A DNA stretch of 64,000 nucleotides from Chloroflexota bacterium (GCA_023381565.1 JAMCRR010000187.1:1-64000); one strand, 5' to 3'; shown: positions 1-8,530, counted from the stretch's first letter. Made by a program: numbers and translations. The notes: generated by a model not told the origin, from the sequence alone.

Positions 1-12
1 CACTGGTCATTT

Positions 13-97
13 AGAGCGGGCGACGGGATTCGGATGGCATCCCCCCTGTGGGGACCTGCGAAGATCTGCAAACTACCCACTTCAAACTGTCCCCTGC
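13..97 (-). pseudogene. decayed tRNA-Gly copy (or tRNA 3'-end att-like repeat)
   Basis: Positions 13-34 are identical (22 of 22) to 105-126, which is the 3' acceptor strand and T-loop of the intact tRNA-Gly next door. Beyond an insertion of roughly 17-20 bases the similarity resumes weakly: 54-68 resembles 127-141 (about 12 of 15) and 75-84 resembles 157-166 (about 8 of 10), while the anticodon arm is missing. I read this as a tandem tRNA-Gly gene that has decayed. The alternative is that only the 22-base match is meaningful and is a leftover attachment site of an element that used the tRNA 3' end. The T-stem is broken here, so a functional tRNA is not expected. Confidence 0.45.
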
Positions 98-106
98 TCT
101 TTGAAG

Positions 107-178
107 AGCGGGCGACGGGATTCGGACCCGCGAATATCAGCTTGGAAGGCTGATGCCTTACCACTTGGCCACGCCCGC
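107..178 (-). tRNA. tRNA-Gly, anticodon TCC
   Basis: On the minus strand the sequence folds as a complete cloverleaf. The 7-bp acceptor stem is GCGGGCG with CGCCCGC. There is a D-arm with the AAGTGGTAA loop, an anticodon stem TCAGC/GCTGA around the loop CTTCCAA (anticodon TCC, reading GGA), and a T-arm CGGG-TCCGAAT-CCCG. The discriminator base is T and CCA is not encoded. The length is 72 bases. The 3' end points to the left edge of the window, where a partial copy of the same gene follows. Confidence 0.95.
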
Positions 179-342
179 GTGCGTAGGGTATTTTAACCGT
201 AATGCCAGAAGAGGGCAAGGAAAAATAGCTACTCGTCAGTTTTCTTGAATTTTATCCGAGCGATATCTGGATATCACGATGGAACCCAGACGAGATTCCT
301 GTGAGAGTGTGGTTGTGAAAGGTTGAGATTCATTGGTGGCTT

Positions 343-377
343 CACCTATGCTTGCACCGCAAGCGCAAGCACAGGTG
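343..377 (-). terminator. 13-bp stem-loop downstream of the signalling unit
   Basis: Positions 343-355 and 365-377 form a 13-bp inverted repeat with one mismatch and a 9-base loop. It lies just beyond the end of the orphan frame (stop at 380-382) and downstream of the histidine kinase gene. There is no run of T on either side, so it is not a canonical intrinsic terminator. It may still end or stabilise the transcript. The rest of 183-342 shows nothing I can name. Confidence 0.35.
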
Positions 378-379
378 GT

Positions 380-574
380 TTAGGTGGATCTTGAGATCGG
401 TAGGGGTAGCACCCGCCAGGTCAGATTATCAATCCCCGTCAAACCCCACACCTGCGATAGGTCATCCATTTTACGGGTGTTGATTTCTTCCCTATTGGCT
501 TGCTGACCCTCCGCCAGCAGCGCCCGTTCGGTCTTTCCAAACAGAAAAGCCTGTTGTTTGGGTCTGGCGTTACC
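380..574 (-). pseudogene. orphan 64-codon reading frame without a start codon
   Basis: This minus-strand frame is open for 64 codons after an in-frame stop at 575-577. It has a normal-looking amino-acid mix, including AFLFGKTERALLAEGQ near its start and a hydrophobic end RVLPLPISRS. There is no plausible start codon or ribosome binding site, and its beginning overlaps the stop of the histidine kinase. I cannot assign a family. It could be the 3' remnant of a gene cut by a rearrangement beside the tRNA, or simply a chance open frame. Confidence 0.25.
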
Positions 575-1820
575 CTATTGTGGTATCCATATGGTGTAGG
601 GGTAATTTCACCCGAATGAGGGTGCCATCTCCAGGATGGGAGGTGATTTCCAGGGTTGCGCCCACTGCATCTGCTCTTTCCTGAACCCCAATCAGTCCCA
701 AATGTCCTTTTCGAGCCAGATCGAGTACATTTTCGGGCAGTTCAAACCCACGGCCGTTGTCCTGGATCTCCAGACATACCTGATGCTCATCCTTATCAAA
801 CTTGACTACAACTTCAGTGGCCCGGGCATGTTTCATGATGTTGATCAGGGCTTGCTGGTAAATACGGAACAGTGCCAGGCTGGTCGCTTCCTGCAGCAAG
901 GGTCCGGTTTGGTGCATCTCCAGTTGGAGGCGAAGCTCGGGATGCTTTTCCTGGAAGGTGTTCGCATGCGAGCGAATAGCCTGTTCCAACCCGAATTTCG
1001 CGAGCGTTGGTGGGCGGAGCTCCCCAGCATAGGTACGCAGCTCCTTGATTTGTTCTTGCAAGATGGCCTGGATCGCCCTTAATTGTTGGGCCAATTCGGG
1101 AGTGCAGTTATCCATCAGCATGCTTTCCAGAGTAAAGGTGACCCCGGTCAGTTCCTGCACAGGGCCGTCATGCAGATCTCGAGCAATCTCCTGGCGTTCC
1201 TGCTCGCGCTGGTCCAGCAGGCGATGCTGTACTTCCTGCTGCGCGGCGATCTTTTGTGCTTCTTTTTCCATGAGCCGCTGTTTCGTAATATCGCTGAGCA
1301 TCATCCGGATCTTGTTTTCATCCCCCTGGACAATCATACTCTCCATTCGTACATCTAATTTCTCTCCTGTTTCCTTCACCATCCGGATTTCACTCACCTG
1401 GTGTTGGTGATCGGTTAAAGCTCGTTGGCGGTGTAAATAGTATTCGTCCTGGTCATCGCGGTTCACAAAGTGAGAGAGATAGGTATGGATCAACTTCCCC
1501 CGATCGACCCCCAAAAGGGTGGCCAGGGTCTGGTTAACCTCCAGAATGCGATCTTTGTGGTCGATGGTACAGTACCCGACTGGGGCAAAGTCGTACAAAT
1601 CGGAATATAAGTCTCGGGAAGTTACCAGTTCCAACTGCGCTCGGCGCAGCTCGTCGTTCTGCATGGTCAGTTCCACTTGATGGACTTGCAGCTCGTGCAG
1701 CAGGGATTGGATATCTCCCGTATGCAATCCATCCAGATCCACCAGCTTGCCTTGCAAGGCTTCTTCTGCTCTTTGACGGAGAAGATCCGCGTGACTGCGC
1801 TCTTCGTCTAAGAATCCCAT
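570..1820 (-). CDS. PAS-domain sensor histidine kinase (NarX/DegS type)
   Basis: This is a cytoplasmic two-component sensor kinase of 416 residues with no membrane segment. A charged helical N-terminus (about residues 1-65) leads into a PAS domain (about 70-185, with FAPVGYCTID). A dimerisation and phosphoacceptor helix of the HisKA_3 type follows, with the motif EIARDLHDGP and phosphoacceptor His217. The C-terminus is a HATPase domain with an N-box near 320-335, DNGRGFEL near 355 and a second glycine box GHLGLIGV. HisKA_3 kinases normally pair with LuxR/NarL-type response regulators, but no regulator gene is adjacent. The ATG is preceded by AAGGGAGA at good spacing. The gene starts 10 bases after the stop of the CheB-CheR hybrid, so the two are very likely co-transcribed and may share a signal. 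Confidence 0.93.
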   Translation of the reverse strand: MGFLDEERSHADLLRQRAEEALQGKLVDLDGLHTGDIQSLLHELQVHQVELTMQNDELRRAQLELVTSRDLYSDLYDFAPVGYCTIDHKDRILEVNQTLATLLGVDRGKLIHTYLSHFVNRDDQDEYYLHRQRALTDHQHQVSEIRMVKETGEKLDVRMESMIVQGDENKIRMMLSDITKQRLMEKEAQKIAAQQEVQHRLLDQREQERQEIARDLHDGPVQELTGVTFTLESMLMDNCTPELAQQLRAIQAILQEQIKELRTYAGELRPPTLAKFGLEQAIRSHANTFQEKHPELRLQLEMHQTGPLLQEATSLALFRIYQQALINIMKHARATEVVVKFDKDEHQVCLEIQDNGRGFELPENVLDLARKGHLGLIGVQERADAVGATLEITSHPGDGTLIRVKLPLHHMDTTIG

Positions 1821-1830
1821 AAATTCTCCC

Positions 1831-4800
1831 TTATCTAAGTGTCATCTGTTCTTTGTTGCCCGGATCCATACCTCGGACAATACTCTCTGAGAATGTTATC
1901 AATATCTCGACCTCTTGCTCTTCGAAGGCATCCGGCTCGGTTGCATAAATCACCAGGACACCCAACCGGTCTTCCTCAATATTTATTAGTGGAAGCACAA
2001 CCAATGAACCATATTTGTATTTGAGCGCGTCAGCTCGCAAATCTTTTTGTTCGGGGTCGGTGTGTATATTGCGAACTGCAACCGGTTGTCCGCTGCGAAG
2101 CGCGCTTTCCACCGGTCCTTGGGCTAGCTTTTCCAGAGGTTGGAAGGTACTTGCCGGCTCGGGATCGCCATCTTCTAACCAGGCCCAAGTGACGGGGGGG
2201 ATCACTTTAGGTTGGTTTTTATCTACCCTCCCAATCCAGGCCAGGCGATAGCCGCCCTCTTCGACCAGGATCCGACCAACCTCTTCTAACCAGGATTCCG
2301 GTTCGGGACCTATCCGCAGGGTTTTGTACCAGTAGTTAACGGCTTTGAAGGCACGGTTCTCGTAGGACAATCTCTGGTTAGCTCGCTTGCGATCGGTTAT
2401 ATCGCGTTCGGTTGTGGCAACACCTACCGGCTGGTTGGCATCATCGACCAGGGCTGTCAGAGTCATCCACACATCCAGTGTCCGGCCGTCGCTCGTCACC
2501 CGTTGGGTTTCGTGGGAGGGAATGACCTCACCCCTGGAGAGCCGGTGGAAGAGTGTGATCGCCTCGGCACGTTTATGTTCCGGGATCAGGTCGAAGCTGT
2601 TCATCGTCAAGGCTTCCACATCACTCCATCCATACATCTGGGCTGCACCGCGGTTCCATGCCATGATCTTCCCCCTGAAATCCTGGACGGTGACCGCGTC
2701 GTTCGAATCCTGCAGGACGGTTCCCATCCGGCGCAGCTCATCCCCATGCTTTTGTTTCGTGATATCCACGAACGTGATCACGACGCCATCGATCACGTTT
2801 TCGAGGGTGCGATAGGGCTTGATACTCTCCAGGTACCAGGTGCCATCTTCTGCCTGGACTTCGACTGCCTTCGGAATCAACGTAGCTAATACCTGCTGAA
2901 TGTATTCGACCAGAGGATTATCCATAAGGTGAGAGACAAAGTCACCGATCGGCCGCCCGGTGTCCGTTGAGAGAAGGTTGTATATCCTGTGAATGGTCGG
3001 GGTGAACCGGCGGATATGCAAATCCAAATCCAGAAAAAGCGTCGCGATCTCGGTGCTGGCCAGCAGGTTGTATAGATCGTTGTTCGCCCAGGATAACTCT
3101 TCGTTCTTTTTCTGAAGCTCAGCATTCAGGGTGGCCAGCTCTTCGTTGATCGACTGGAGTTCTTCCTTTGAAGTTTCCATCTCCTCATTGGTGCTTTGCA
3201 TCTCTTCATTGGACGATTGCAATTCTTCATTACTCAATTTGAGTTCCTGATTCGCATTCTCCAATTCTTCGATAATAGTCTGGAGGTATACATCCTTTTC
3301 TTTCAACTCCTTCTTGAGTGCGGCGATTCGGCGGTTCTGGGGCTCTCGATTGGTCGTTTGCGGAACAGGCAACACGGGGGAGGCCGGCACTTCCTCGAAT
3401 ACCACCAGGATCAGGCCCTGCAAATCCGGTAGTTCAGTAATTGGTCTGATGGTCAGGTTGACCGGTTGAAATTCTCCGTTGGTCTTTACTTGCAATCCAC
3501 GCTTTTGCACCGTCTCCCGGTGAGTGATGGCGGTGTGAATCGCAGTGGCTAACTCTGTCTTTAAGCCTTGGCGGGCCATCATCAAAAGGTTGTTACTGGC
3601 TTCGCCCGACGCAGGTTCCAGGTATTTGCCGGTACGCCCATGGATGAAAAGGATGTTATGTTTTTCGTTGATGACGACGCAGGCCGGTGAATAGTATTCC
3701 AACAGCGTCTTTTCGGTCCATTCGCGCAGGTTGACGGTGATCGGACGAGTCGATGCTGGTTCTGAGGTTGGAATCACGGTTTCCCGGTGTGTGAACCCGA
3801 TTTTGGTCGTGAACGAGCCTTGGGTGATCGCTTCCTTCCGCCGGAAGAGCTTGTGTTTGCGGTCTACCGCGGCGAACAGGTTGCTAAACCCAGAGATACT
3901 CTCTGAATTCCCTAAAAACAAGAATCCTTCCGGGTTCAAGGAATAGTGGAAAAGGGGAAAAAGCTGGTTTTGTAAGGCGGGCTCCAGATAGATTAATAAA
4001 TTTCGGCAGCAGAGCAGATCGATTTTAGAGAAAGGTGGATCGGAGATGAGGTTCTGGGGAGCAAACACGACCCTATCCCGGATATTTTTCTTGATCTGGA
4101 AGGTTTGATCTTTCTGGCTGAAGAAACGCTTTAAGCGCTCGGGAGAGACATCCGCTGAAATCGCGGAGGAATAGATGCCCGCGCGAGCCACCAGGATGGA
4201 CTCCTTATCGATGTCGGTGGCGTAGATCTGCACCGGACAATCCGTCTTAAGGGCTTCGATCTCTTCCTGGATCGCGATGGCGATGGAATACGCTTCCTCT
4301 CCCGTGGAACAACCTGCTACCCAAACCCGCAAAGGAGAATGGGTGGCCTTCTTAATGGAAATGAGCGGGCGGATGGCTTTCTCGATGAGCGCTTGAAAAG
4401 CGTCGGGGTCACGGAAGAAGTGGGTGACGTTAATCAACATCTCCCGAAACAGGACTTCGATTTCTTCGGGGTTGTCTTGGAGATAGATCAGGTAAGTCTC
4501 CAGGTTTTTTACCAATGTGATTTTCATCCGCCGCTGGATCCTGCGCTGGAGGGAGGTTTGTTTGTAAAGAGAAAAGTCGTGCCCGGTCTTCGCGTGCAAG
4601 AGAAAATAGAGTTTCTGCATCGCCTCAGTCGGGATCACCAAATCGCCTGCGCTTGACTCATATCCTGTGAGAACCTGGTGATGGATATATTTCAGGATCA
4701 ACTCACCCATTTTATCGGGAGGCAGGGTGAAATCCACTTCTTGGGTAGCGATGGCGTTTCGGGGCATGTCCGCGTACACTGCTGTCTCCGGTGCCTGAGC

Positions 4801-5343
4801 GATGGTCAAACCGCCTTCGGCTTTGATGCTTTTCAACCCCAGGCTGCCATCGCTGCCTGAGCCTGATAGCACAACTCCGATGGCTCGCTCTCCCAGAACC
4901 TGGGCCAGGGTTGTAAAGAAAAAGTCGATCGGTAGATGAAATCCCCCCGTAGTCACGCGCTTGAGCAGCTGCAGGTGTCCATTGATCAAGGCCAGGTCGC
5001 TGCCAGGGGGGATCACGTACACGCAGTTGGGCTTTACCTGGATACCGTCTGTCACCTGGCTGACCGGCATGGCTGTGAACCGCTGGATGATTTCGGGGAG
5101 GATGGATTTGTGTGGAGGACTAAGATGCTGGACCAGTACAAAAGCCATTCCGGTGTCGGCCGGCATAGAGGTAAACAATTGCTCAAAAGCTTCCAGCCCA
5201 CCAGCCGAGGCACCGATGCCTACGATTGGGAATTCTGAGCTTGGTCCATCCAAGGTACTGGTGAGGGAAGTAGATGGCGTTGCGGATTGGGAGCCTTCAG
5301 ATATTGCGGATTCGATTGAATGTCGAGAATTAAGTTTGGTCAT
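1831..5343 (-). CDS. CheB-CheR-PAS-GAF hybrid signalling protein
   Basis: This is a multidomain protein of 1170 residues. The N-terminal CheB methylesterase domain (about 38-220) shows the three expected catalytic residues: Ser46 in IGASAGG, His73 in LVQHLSPPH and Asp165 in GSGSDGS. A CheR methyltransferase domain follows (about 235-500, with AGCSTGEEAYS for SAM binding). A long coiled coil of NEEL/NEEM repeats spans about 680-745, followed by two PAS domains (about 750-870 and 880-1000) and a C-terminal GAF-like domain. No receiver domain is present. Such hybrids usually act in signalling rather than in flagellar chemotaxis, and no other che gene is seen here. I prefer the ATG at 5343 to the TTG one codon earlier because AGGTAGGA lies at suitable spacing. 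A promoter lies about 95 bases upstream. Confidence 0.94.
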   Translation of the reverse strand: MTKLNSRHSIESAISEGSQSATPSTSLTSTLDGPSSEFPIVGIGASAGGLEAFEQLFTSMPADTGMAFVLVQHLSPPHKSILPEIIQRFTAMPVSQVTDGIQVKPNCVYVIPPGSDLALINGHLQLLKRVTTGGFHLPIDFFFTTLAQVLGERAIGVVLSGSGSDGSLGLKSIKAEGGLTIAQAPETAVYADMPRNAIATQEVDFTLPPDKMGELILKYIHHQVLTGYESSAGDLVIPTEAMQKLYFLLHAKTGHDFSLYKQTSLQRRIQRRMKITLVKNLETYLIYLQDNPEEIEVLFREMLINVTHFFRDPDAFQALIEKAIRPLISIKKATHSPLRVWVAGCSTGEEAYSIAIAIQEEIEALKTDCPVQIYATDIDKESILVARAGIYSSAISADVSPERLKRFFSQKDQTFQIKKNIRDRVVFAPQNLISDPPFSKIDLLCCRNLLIYLEPALQNQLFPLFHYSLNPEGFLFLGNSESISGFSNLFAAVDRKHKLFRRKEAITQGSFTTKIGFTHRETVIPTSEPASTRPITVNLREWTEKTLLEYYSPACVVINEKHNILFIHGRTGKYLEPASGEASNNLLMMARQGLKTELATAIHTAITHRETVQKRGLQVKTNGEFQPVNLTIRPITELPDLQGLILVVFEEVPASPVLPVPQTTNREPQNRRIAALKKELKEKDVYLQTIIEELENANQELKLSNEELQSSNEEMQSTNEEMETSKEELQSINEELATLNAELQKKNEELSWANNDLYNLLASTEIATLFLDLDLHIRRFTPTIHRIYNLLSTDTGRPIGDFVSHLMDNPLVEYIQQVLATLIPKAVEVQAEDGTWYLESIKPYRTLENVIDGVVITFVDITKQKHGDELRRMGTVLQDSNDAVTVQDFRGKIMAWNRGAAQMYGWSDVEALTMNSFDLIPEHKRAEAITLFHRLSRGEVIPSHETQRVTSDGRTLDVWMTLTALVDDANQPVGVATTERDITDRKRANQRLSYENRAFKAVNYWYKTLRIGPEPESWLEEVGRILVEEGGYRLAWIGRVDKNQPKVIPPVTWAWLEDGDPEPASTFQPLEKLAQGPVESALRSGQPVAVRNIHTDPEQKDLRADALKYKYGSLVVLPLINIEEDRLGVLVIYATEPDAFEEQEVEILITFSESIVRGMDPGNKEQMTLR

Positions 5344-5438
5344 CAAGAATCCTACCTCATCCCTGGCCTCTCTTCGATTTTACTCGGAATATAACTCCAT
5401 CTCGGGAATACACCGATTGCTACGCTTAATTTCGATAA

Positions 5439-5468
5439 AGTATATCCTGATATATCGAATTTGTTCAA
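5439..5468 (-). promoter_or_regulatory. predicted promoter of the CheB-CheR/kinase unit
   Basis: On the minus strand a -35 element TTGAAC (5463-5468) and a -10 element TATACT (5439-5444) are 18 bases apart. They would give a leader of roughly 90 bases before the CheB-CheR start. The surrounding AT-rich palindrome (about 5430-5460) could be an operator. The rest of the 5347-5799 gap holds the plus-strand signals for the YitT gene and no convincing gene. Confidence 0.45.
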
Positions 5469-5713
5469 AAAGCGATCCGTACTTCAACAGGTGACGAGCA
5501 CAGGGCGATTACCCCCAGGCTGTCTACGATAGTCCTATCTCCAATTTTACACCCACAGAACCAATAGAAGATAGACTATGAAATCAATTGATAATTTCCG
5601 AATTCCAAGTAGTCAGCTAATTTCAGACCAAATGATAGTCTTGTTTGACCATAATCATTGGAATACCAATCGTCAAAATGTTTTCCCTCTTCGTTCTACT
5701 GGCATTGGATGAC

Positions 5714-5743
5714 CCAGGAATACTTCTTCTCCTGGTTTATAAT
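5714..5743 (+). promoter_or_regulatory. -10 element with adjacent inverted repeat before the YitT gene
   Basis: A perfect TATAAT lies at 5738-5743, about 57 bases before the ATG of the YitT-type gene. An inverted repeat CCAGGA...TCCTGG (5714-5719 and 5730-5735) ends just before it and covers the spacer. No good -35 hexamer is seen at 17 bases. The repeat might therefore be an activator or repressor site, but this is a guess from position. Confidence 0.35.
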
Positions 5744-5799
5744 GTCCCCGCTGTGAGTGTCATAAAACCGGCATTACTATTAATGGATGGAGGAGAAGG

Positions 5800-6717
5800 A
5801 TGGGTACTCCGCCAGTTGAGAAACCCGCACTATTGAAGCGCCCAGGATTTACCTGGTTGCCGCGCGAGTCTCCTTTGAAGATCGCCCGGGATTATGCCTT
5901 GATCCTGATCGGGGCGATTTTGCAGGCACTGGCGCTGCGCCTGTTCCTGATCCCTTCTGAGCTGGTCAGCGGCGGCGTTAGCGGTCTCGCGCAGCTGATC
6001 AATGCCTACACCACCTGGCCGATCGGCCTGATGGTTCTGGTGGGGAACATCCCCCTCTTCTTGTTGGGCTGGCGTTTTCTGGGCGGGCCGCGCTTTGTGT
6101 TGCGCACAGCAGTGGCCGTAGCGGTGTTCTCGGTATTCACCGACCTGCCAGTGGGAATCCTCCCCCCAGCCGGTGTGACGCAAGATTTCTTCTTGAACGC
6201 CCTCTACGGCGGGCTGCTGCTGGGTATCGGGCTGGGCCTGGTCTACCGCGGGCAGGGAACCAGCGGCGGGAGCGATATTCTCGCCCGGGTACTCAATTTC
6301 CGCTTCCACGTCTCGATCTCGCAATCGTACCTGTTTAGTGATGGGATTGTGATCTTGCTGGCCGGATTTGCTTTCGGATGGGAGAAGGCGCTGTATGCCC
6401 TGGTGATGATCTACGTCAGCAGCCTGGCAGCCGAGGCCGCATCTGAAGGCAGCGAGATTATCCGCACAGCGCTGATCGTGAGCAATCACGCCGAAGAGAT
6501 CGCAGAACGCATCTCGGAGGCGATGGAGCGCGGCGCGACGATCTTGCCAGGGACAGGCGCGTACAGCGGGGCTGAGCGACCGGTGCTCTACTGCGTGGTT
6601 TCGCGGGCTGAAGTCCACCAGCTCAAAGCCCTGGTCCGAGAGGTCGACCCGGCGGCGTTTATGGTGATCGGGATGGCGCACGAGGCGTTGGGCGAGGGGT
6701 TCAAACCTTTGAAGTAA
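5800..6717 (+). CDS. YitT family membrane protein (DUF161/DUF2179)
   Basis: This is an integral membrane protein of 305 residues. About five hydrophobic segments lie between residues 28 and 210, including ALILIGAILQALAL and GLLLGIGLGLVY, with the family-typical GGVSGLAQLI and GTSGGSDILARVL. A soluble C-terminal DUF2179 domain (about 215-300) follows, with ERISEAMERGATILPGTGAYSG. The biochemical role of YitT proteins is not established. Transport or small-molecule sensing has been suggested for the family. The ATG follows GGAGGAGAAGG, an excellent ribosome binding site. The gene is single and convergent with the YhhN-type gene, whose end is only 6 bases away. Confidence 0.92.
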   Translation: MGTPPVEKPALLKRPGFTWLPRESPLKIARDYALILIGAILQALALRLFLIPSELVSGGVSGLAQLINAYTTWPIGLMVLVGNIPLFLLGWRFLGGPRFVLRTAVAVAVFSVFTDLPVGILPPAGVTQDFFLNALYGGLLLGIGLGLVYRGQGTSGGSDILARVLNFRFHVSISQSYLFSDGIVILLAGFAFGWEKALYALVMIYVSSLAAEAASEGSEIIRTALIVSNHAEEIAERISEAMERGATILPGTGAYSGAERPVLYCVVSRAEVHQLKALVREVDPAAFMVIGMAHEALGEGFKPLK

Positions 6718-6723
6718 TTTCTA

Positions 6724-7395
6724 TTAGCTGCTCATTTGCAGGGCAAAACCTGCTGCCAAAGCGGCTTGCCCCAGGTGATAGGTGATAATTACCCACAGCT
6801 TCCCGCGTAGGATCGGTGTGGTGAAGCGGTTCAACGCCAGCAGAGAATCTGAACAGAAGAAAAAGATACCCCCTAAAGCGACCAGAAGCGCAGCCGACAA
6901 GTTCCACTCGGGGCGTGCCAGCGTCAATACAGCAGAGATGAGCATCAGAGTAATCGCCAGGCTGTAAACGCTCACACCGATGCGCAGAGCCTGGGCGGGT
7001 TGTTTGCGCTCTACCCCGGATGAGACGCGCCGGTACAGGACCGCAGCTATGCCAACCACCGGCAACCCCAGCGCCAGGCCTCCGATGTGGACCGAAACCA
7101 GGTTTTGATTGAGCCCGGCGATATAGGCGAGATGGGCTAACAAAAATGCGGCCAATCCGGCGAGGAACAGATCTTGAGGCAACATCAGGAAGACATCCCC
7201 GAGAAGTGAGAAGAACAACCCGGCTGCGATCCAAAAAGCGGGGCCCTCCAGGTTGGTGACCACCCCAAACCACAAGAGGAGCGCGGCCAGAGTCGCCGGT
7301 TTGGCGAAATATTCCAAACCCCGCCAGTTTCTGCTCACTGCGTACCAATCTACGATGGCGAAAATGAAAACGCATGCGAAGATACCGGGATACAA
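6724..7395 (-). CDS. YhhN/TMEM86 family membrane protein (lysoplasmalogenase-like)
   Basis: This is a polytopic membrane protein of about 223 residues with roughly eight hydrophobic segments. The family-typical stretches are FAKPATLAALL near the N-terminus, LGDVFLMLP, and FFCSDSLLALNRF near the C-terminus. The conserved aspartates in GDVFLM and SDSLLA fit the lysoplasmalogenase (YhhN) family, in which mammalian members cleave the vinyl ether bond of lysoplasmalogens. Bacterial substrates are mostly untested. There is no ATG near the start. A TTG at 7395 lies just after the era stop codon (7397-7399), and another TTG lies at 7422 inside era. I chose 7395 because of the tight spacing to era. 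It is translationally coupled to era. Confidence 0.85.
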   Translation of the reverse strand: MYPGIFACVFIFAIVDWYAVSRNWRGLEYFAKPATLAALLLWFGVVTNLEGPAFWIAAGLFFSLLGDVFLMLPQDLFLAGLAAFLLAHLAYIAGLNQNLVSVHIGGLALGLPVVGIAAVLYRRVSSGVERKQPAQALRIGVSVYSLAITLMLISAVLTLARPEWNLSAALLVALGGIFFFCSDSLLALNRFTTPILRGKLWVIITYHLGQAALAAGFALQMSS

Positions 7396-7396
7396 T

Positions 7397-8308
7397 TTAG
7401 TCTTCTTTCTTAGAGAAGCCAAAGCGGTGCAATGCTTCGCCGTTGTTGCGCCAGTTCTTCTGCACTTTGACCCTCAATTCCAGGAAAATCTTGCGCCCAC
7501 TCATCGCTTCGATCTCCTTGCGCGCCGCGGTGCCGATTTTTTTCAGCATGGCGCCACCCTGGCCGATGACGATCGGCTTTTGCGATTCACGTTCCACGAA
7601 CATCGTGGCGGCGATGTAGGCTGCACCACTGCCGCGTTCGGCGTATTCATCGATGCGCACCGCCAGGGCGTGAGGCACTTCGTCGCGCAGGTAGTTCAGG
7701 GCAGCTTCACGCACCAGGTCAGCCGCAATTTCGCGCTCGTATATATCGGTTACCTGGTCTTCATCGAACAGCGGTTCCCCGGTGGAAAGGCGCTCGATTA
7801 AAGCTTCGAGAAGAGGGTCGCGTCCCTGGCCGGTAAAGCAGGAAATACTGAGGCAGTAAGCCTCGGGGGATAAGGCCTGGTATTCTGCCTGGCGGCTCTC
7901 TCGATCTGTTTCCGCAAGCAGGTCGATTTTATTGAGCGCCAGGATCAACGGCGGGCAGGGTTTAAGGGAGGTTATCTTTTCGGCAACCAGCCGGTCTTCG
8001 CCATCAGGGGGTTGACTGGCATCGACCACGAAGACGATCACATCCGCATCTTGCAGCGATTCAACCGCTACTGCATTCATCAACTCGCCCAATTTGTGAC
8101 GGGCGAAGTGCAGTCCGGGAGTATCCATAAAAATGAGTTGGGCGCGGTCGAGGGTCAGGATGCCGAGCTGCCGTTGGCGAGTGGTTTGCGGGCGGGGAGA
8201 TACTGCAGCCACTTTCTGTCCTAAAAACATATTAATTAATGTAGATTTCCCAACGTTGGGTTTTCCCACCACCGCAATATAACCGGATCGAAAAGGTACT
8301 TCAGGCAT
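7397..8308 (-). CDS. era: GTPase Era, ribosome assembly factor
   Basis: Era binds 16S rRNA near its 3' end and assists 30S subunit maturation. The protein has 303 residues, the usual length. The GTPase domain shows G1 GKPNVGKST, the switch region with a TTR motif, G3 DTPGLH and G4 NKID. The C-terminal KH domain contains the GQGGAMLKKIG turn and ends with ELRVKVQKNWR. I chose the ATG at 8308 (MPEVPFRSG) because homology begins there. Upstream in-frame codons back to 8389 would add an unlikely extension. The gene is followed immediately by the YhhN-type gene. Confidence 0.95.
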   Translation of the reverse strand: MPEVPFRSGYIAVVGKPNVGKSTLINMFLGQKVAAVSPRPQTTRQRQLGILTLDRAQLIFMDTPGLHFARHKLGELMNAVAVESLQDADVIVFVVDASQPPDGEDRLVAEKITSLKPCPPLILALNKIDLLAETDRESRQAEYQALSPEAYCLSISCFTGQGRDPLLEALIERLSTGEPLFDEDQVTDIYEREIAADLVREAALNYLRDEVPHALAVRIDEYAERGSGAAYIAATMFVERESQKPIVIGQGGAMLKKIGTAARKEIEAMSGRKIFLELRVKVQKNWRNNGEALHRFGFSKKED

Positions 8309-8456
8309 AATTATTCCAAACAACATCCCGTTCTGGATTTTCTTATTTACAATAAAAAGATCGTAGGGTAAACGTAGGGTAGGCGTCAAGCACGACGTTC
8401 CTGTTTATGTTAATATATCATTCAAAGGGCGACTTCTCTTCTTCTCCTCCTTAAGA

Positions 8457-8485
8457 GAGTGCCGGGGTCGGCGTCCCCGGCACTC
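8457..8485. repeat. perfect 11-bp inverted repeat between era and the phosphoribosyltransferase
   Basis: Positions 8457-8467 and 8475-8485 are perfectly complementary (GAGTGCCGGGG and its reverse complement), with a 7-base loop. It lies between two divergent genes, so it is not an ordinary 3' terminator. TTTT at 8491-8494 follows at a short distance on the plus strand. It could attenuate plus-strand transcription or be a protein site. The gap 8309-8612 holds this element, a second hairpin at 8505-8530 and no gene. Confidence 0.5.
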
Positions 8486-8504
8486 ACTGATTTTACCACA
8501 GGCT

Positions 8505-8530
8505 CCTGGCGGCTCGGTTTGAGCGCCAGG
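8505..8530 (+). promoter_or_regulatory. hairpin in the leader of the phosphoribosyltransferase gene
   Basis: CCTGGCG (8505-8511) pairs with CGCCAGG (8524-8530) across a 12-base loop that itself contains a GCTC/GAG match. It is followed by AATTTCTTATT. Together with the inverted repeat at 8457-8485 this gives two stem-loops in the leader. An attenuator or structured RNA leader is possible, but I recognise no known riboswitch. Confidence 0.3.

Noticed and set aside
5645-5836. Plus-strand hydrophobic 63-codon frame before the YitT gene
   Set aside because: It overlaps the promoter region and the start of the real gene, and has no ribosome site or similarity to known small membrane proteins.
5830-6681. 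Minus-strand frame of 283 codons opposite the YitT-type gene
   Set aside because: Gln/Arg-rich shadow sequence with no motifs. The plus strand has a strong ribosome site and family features.
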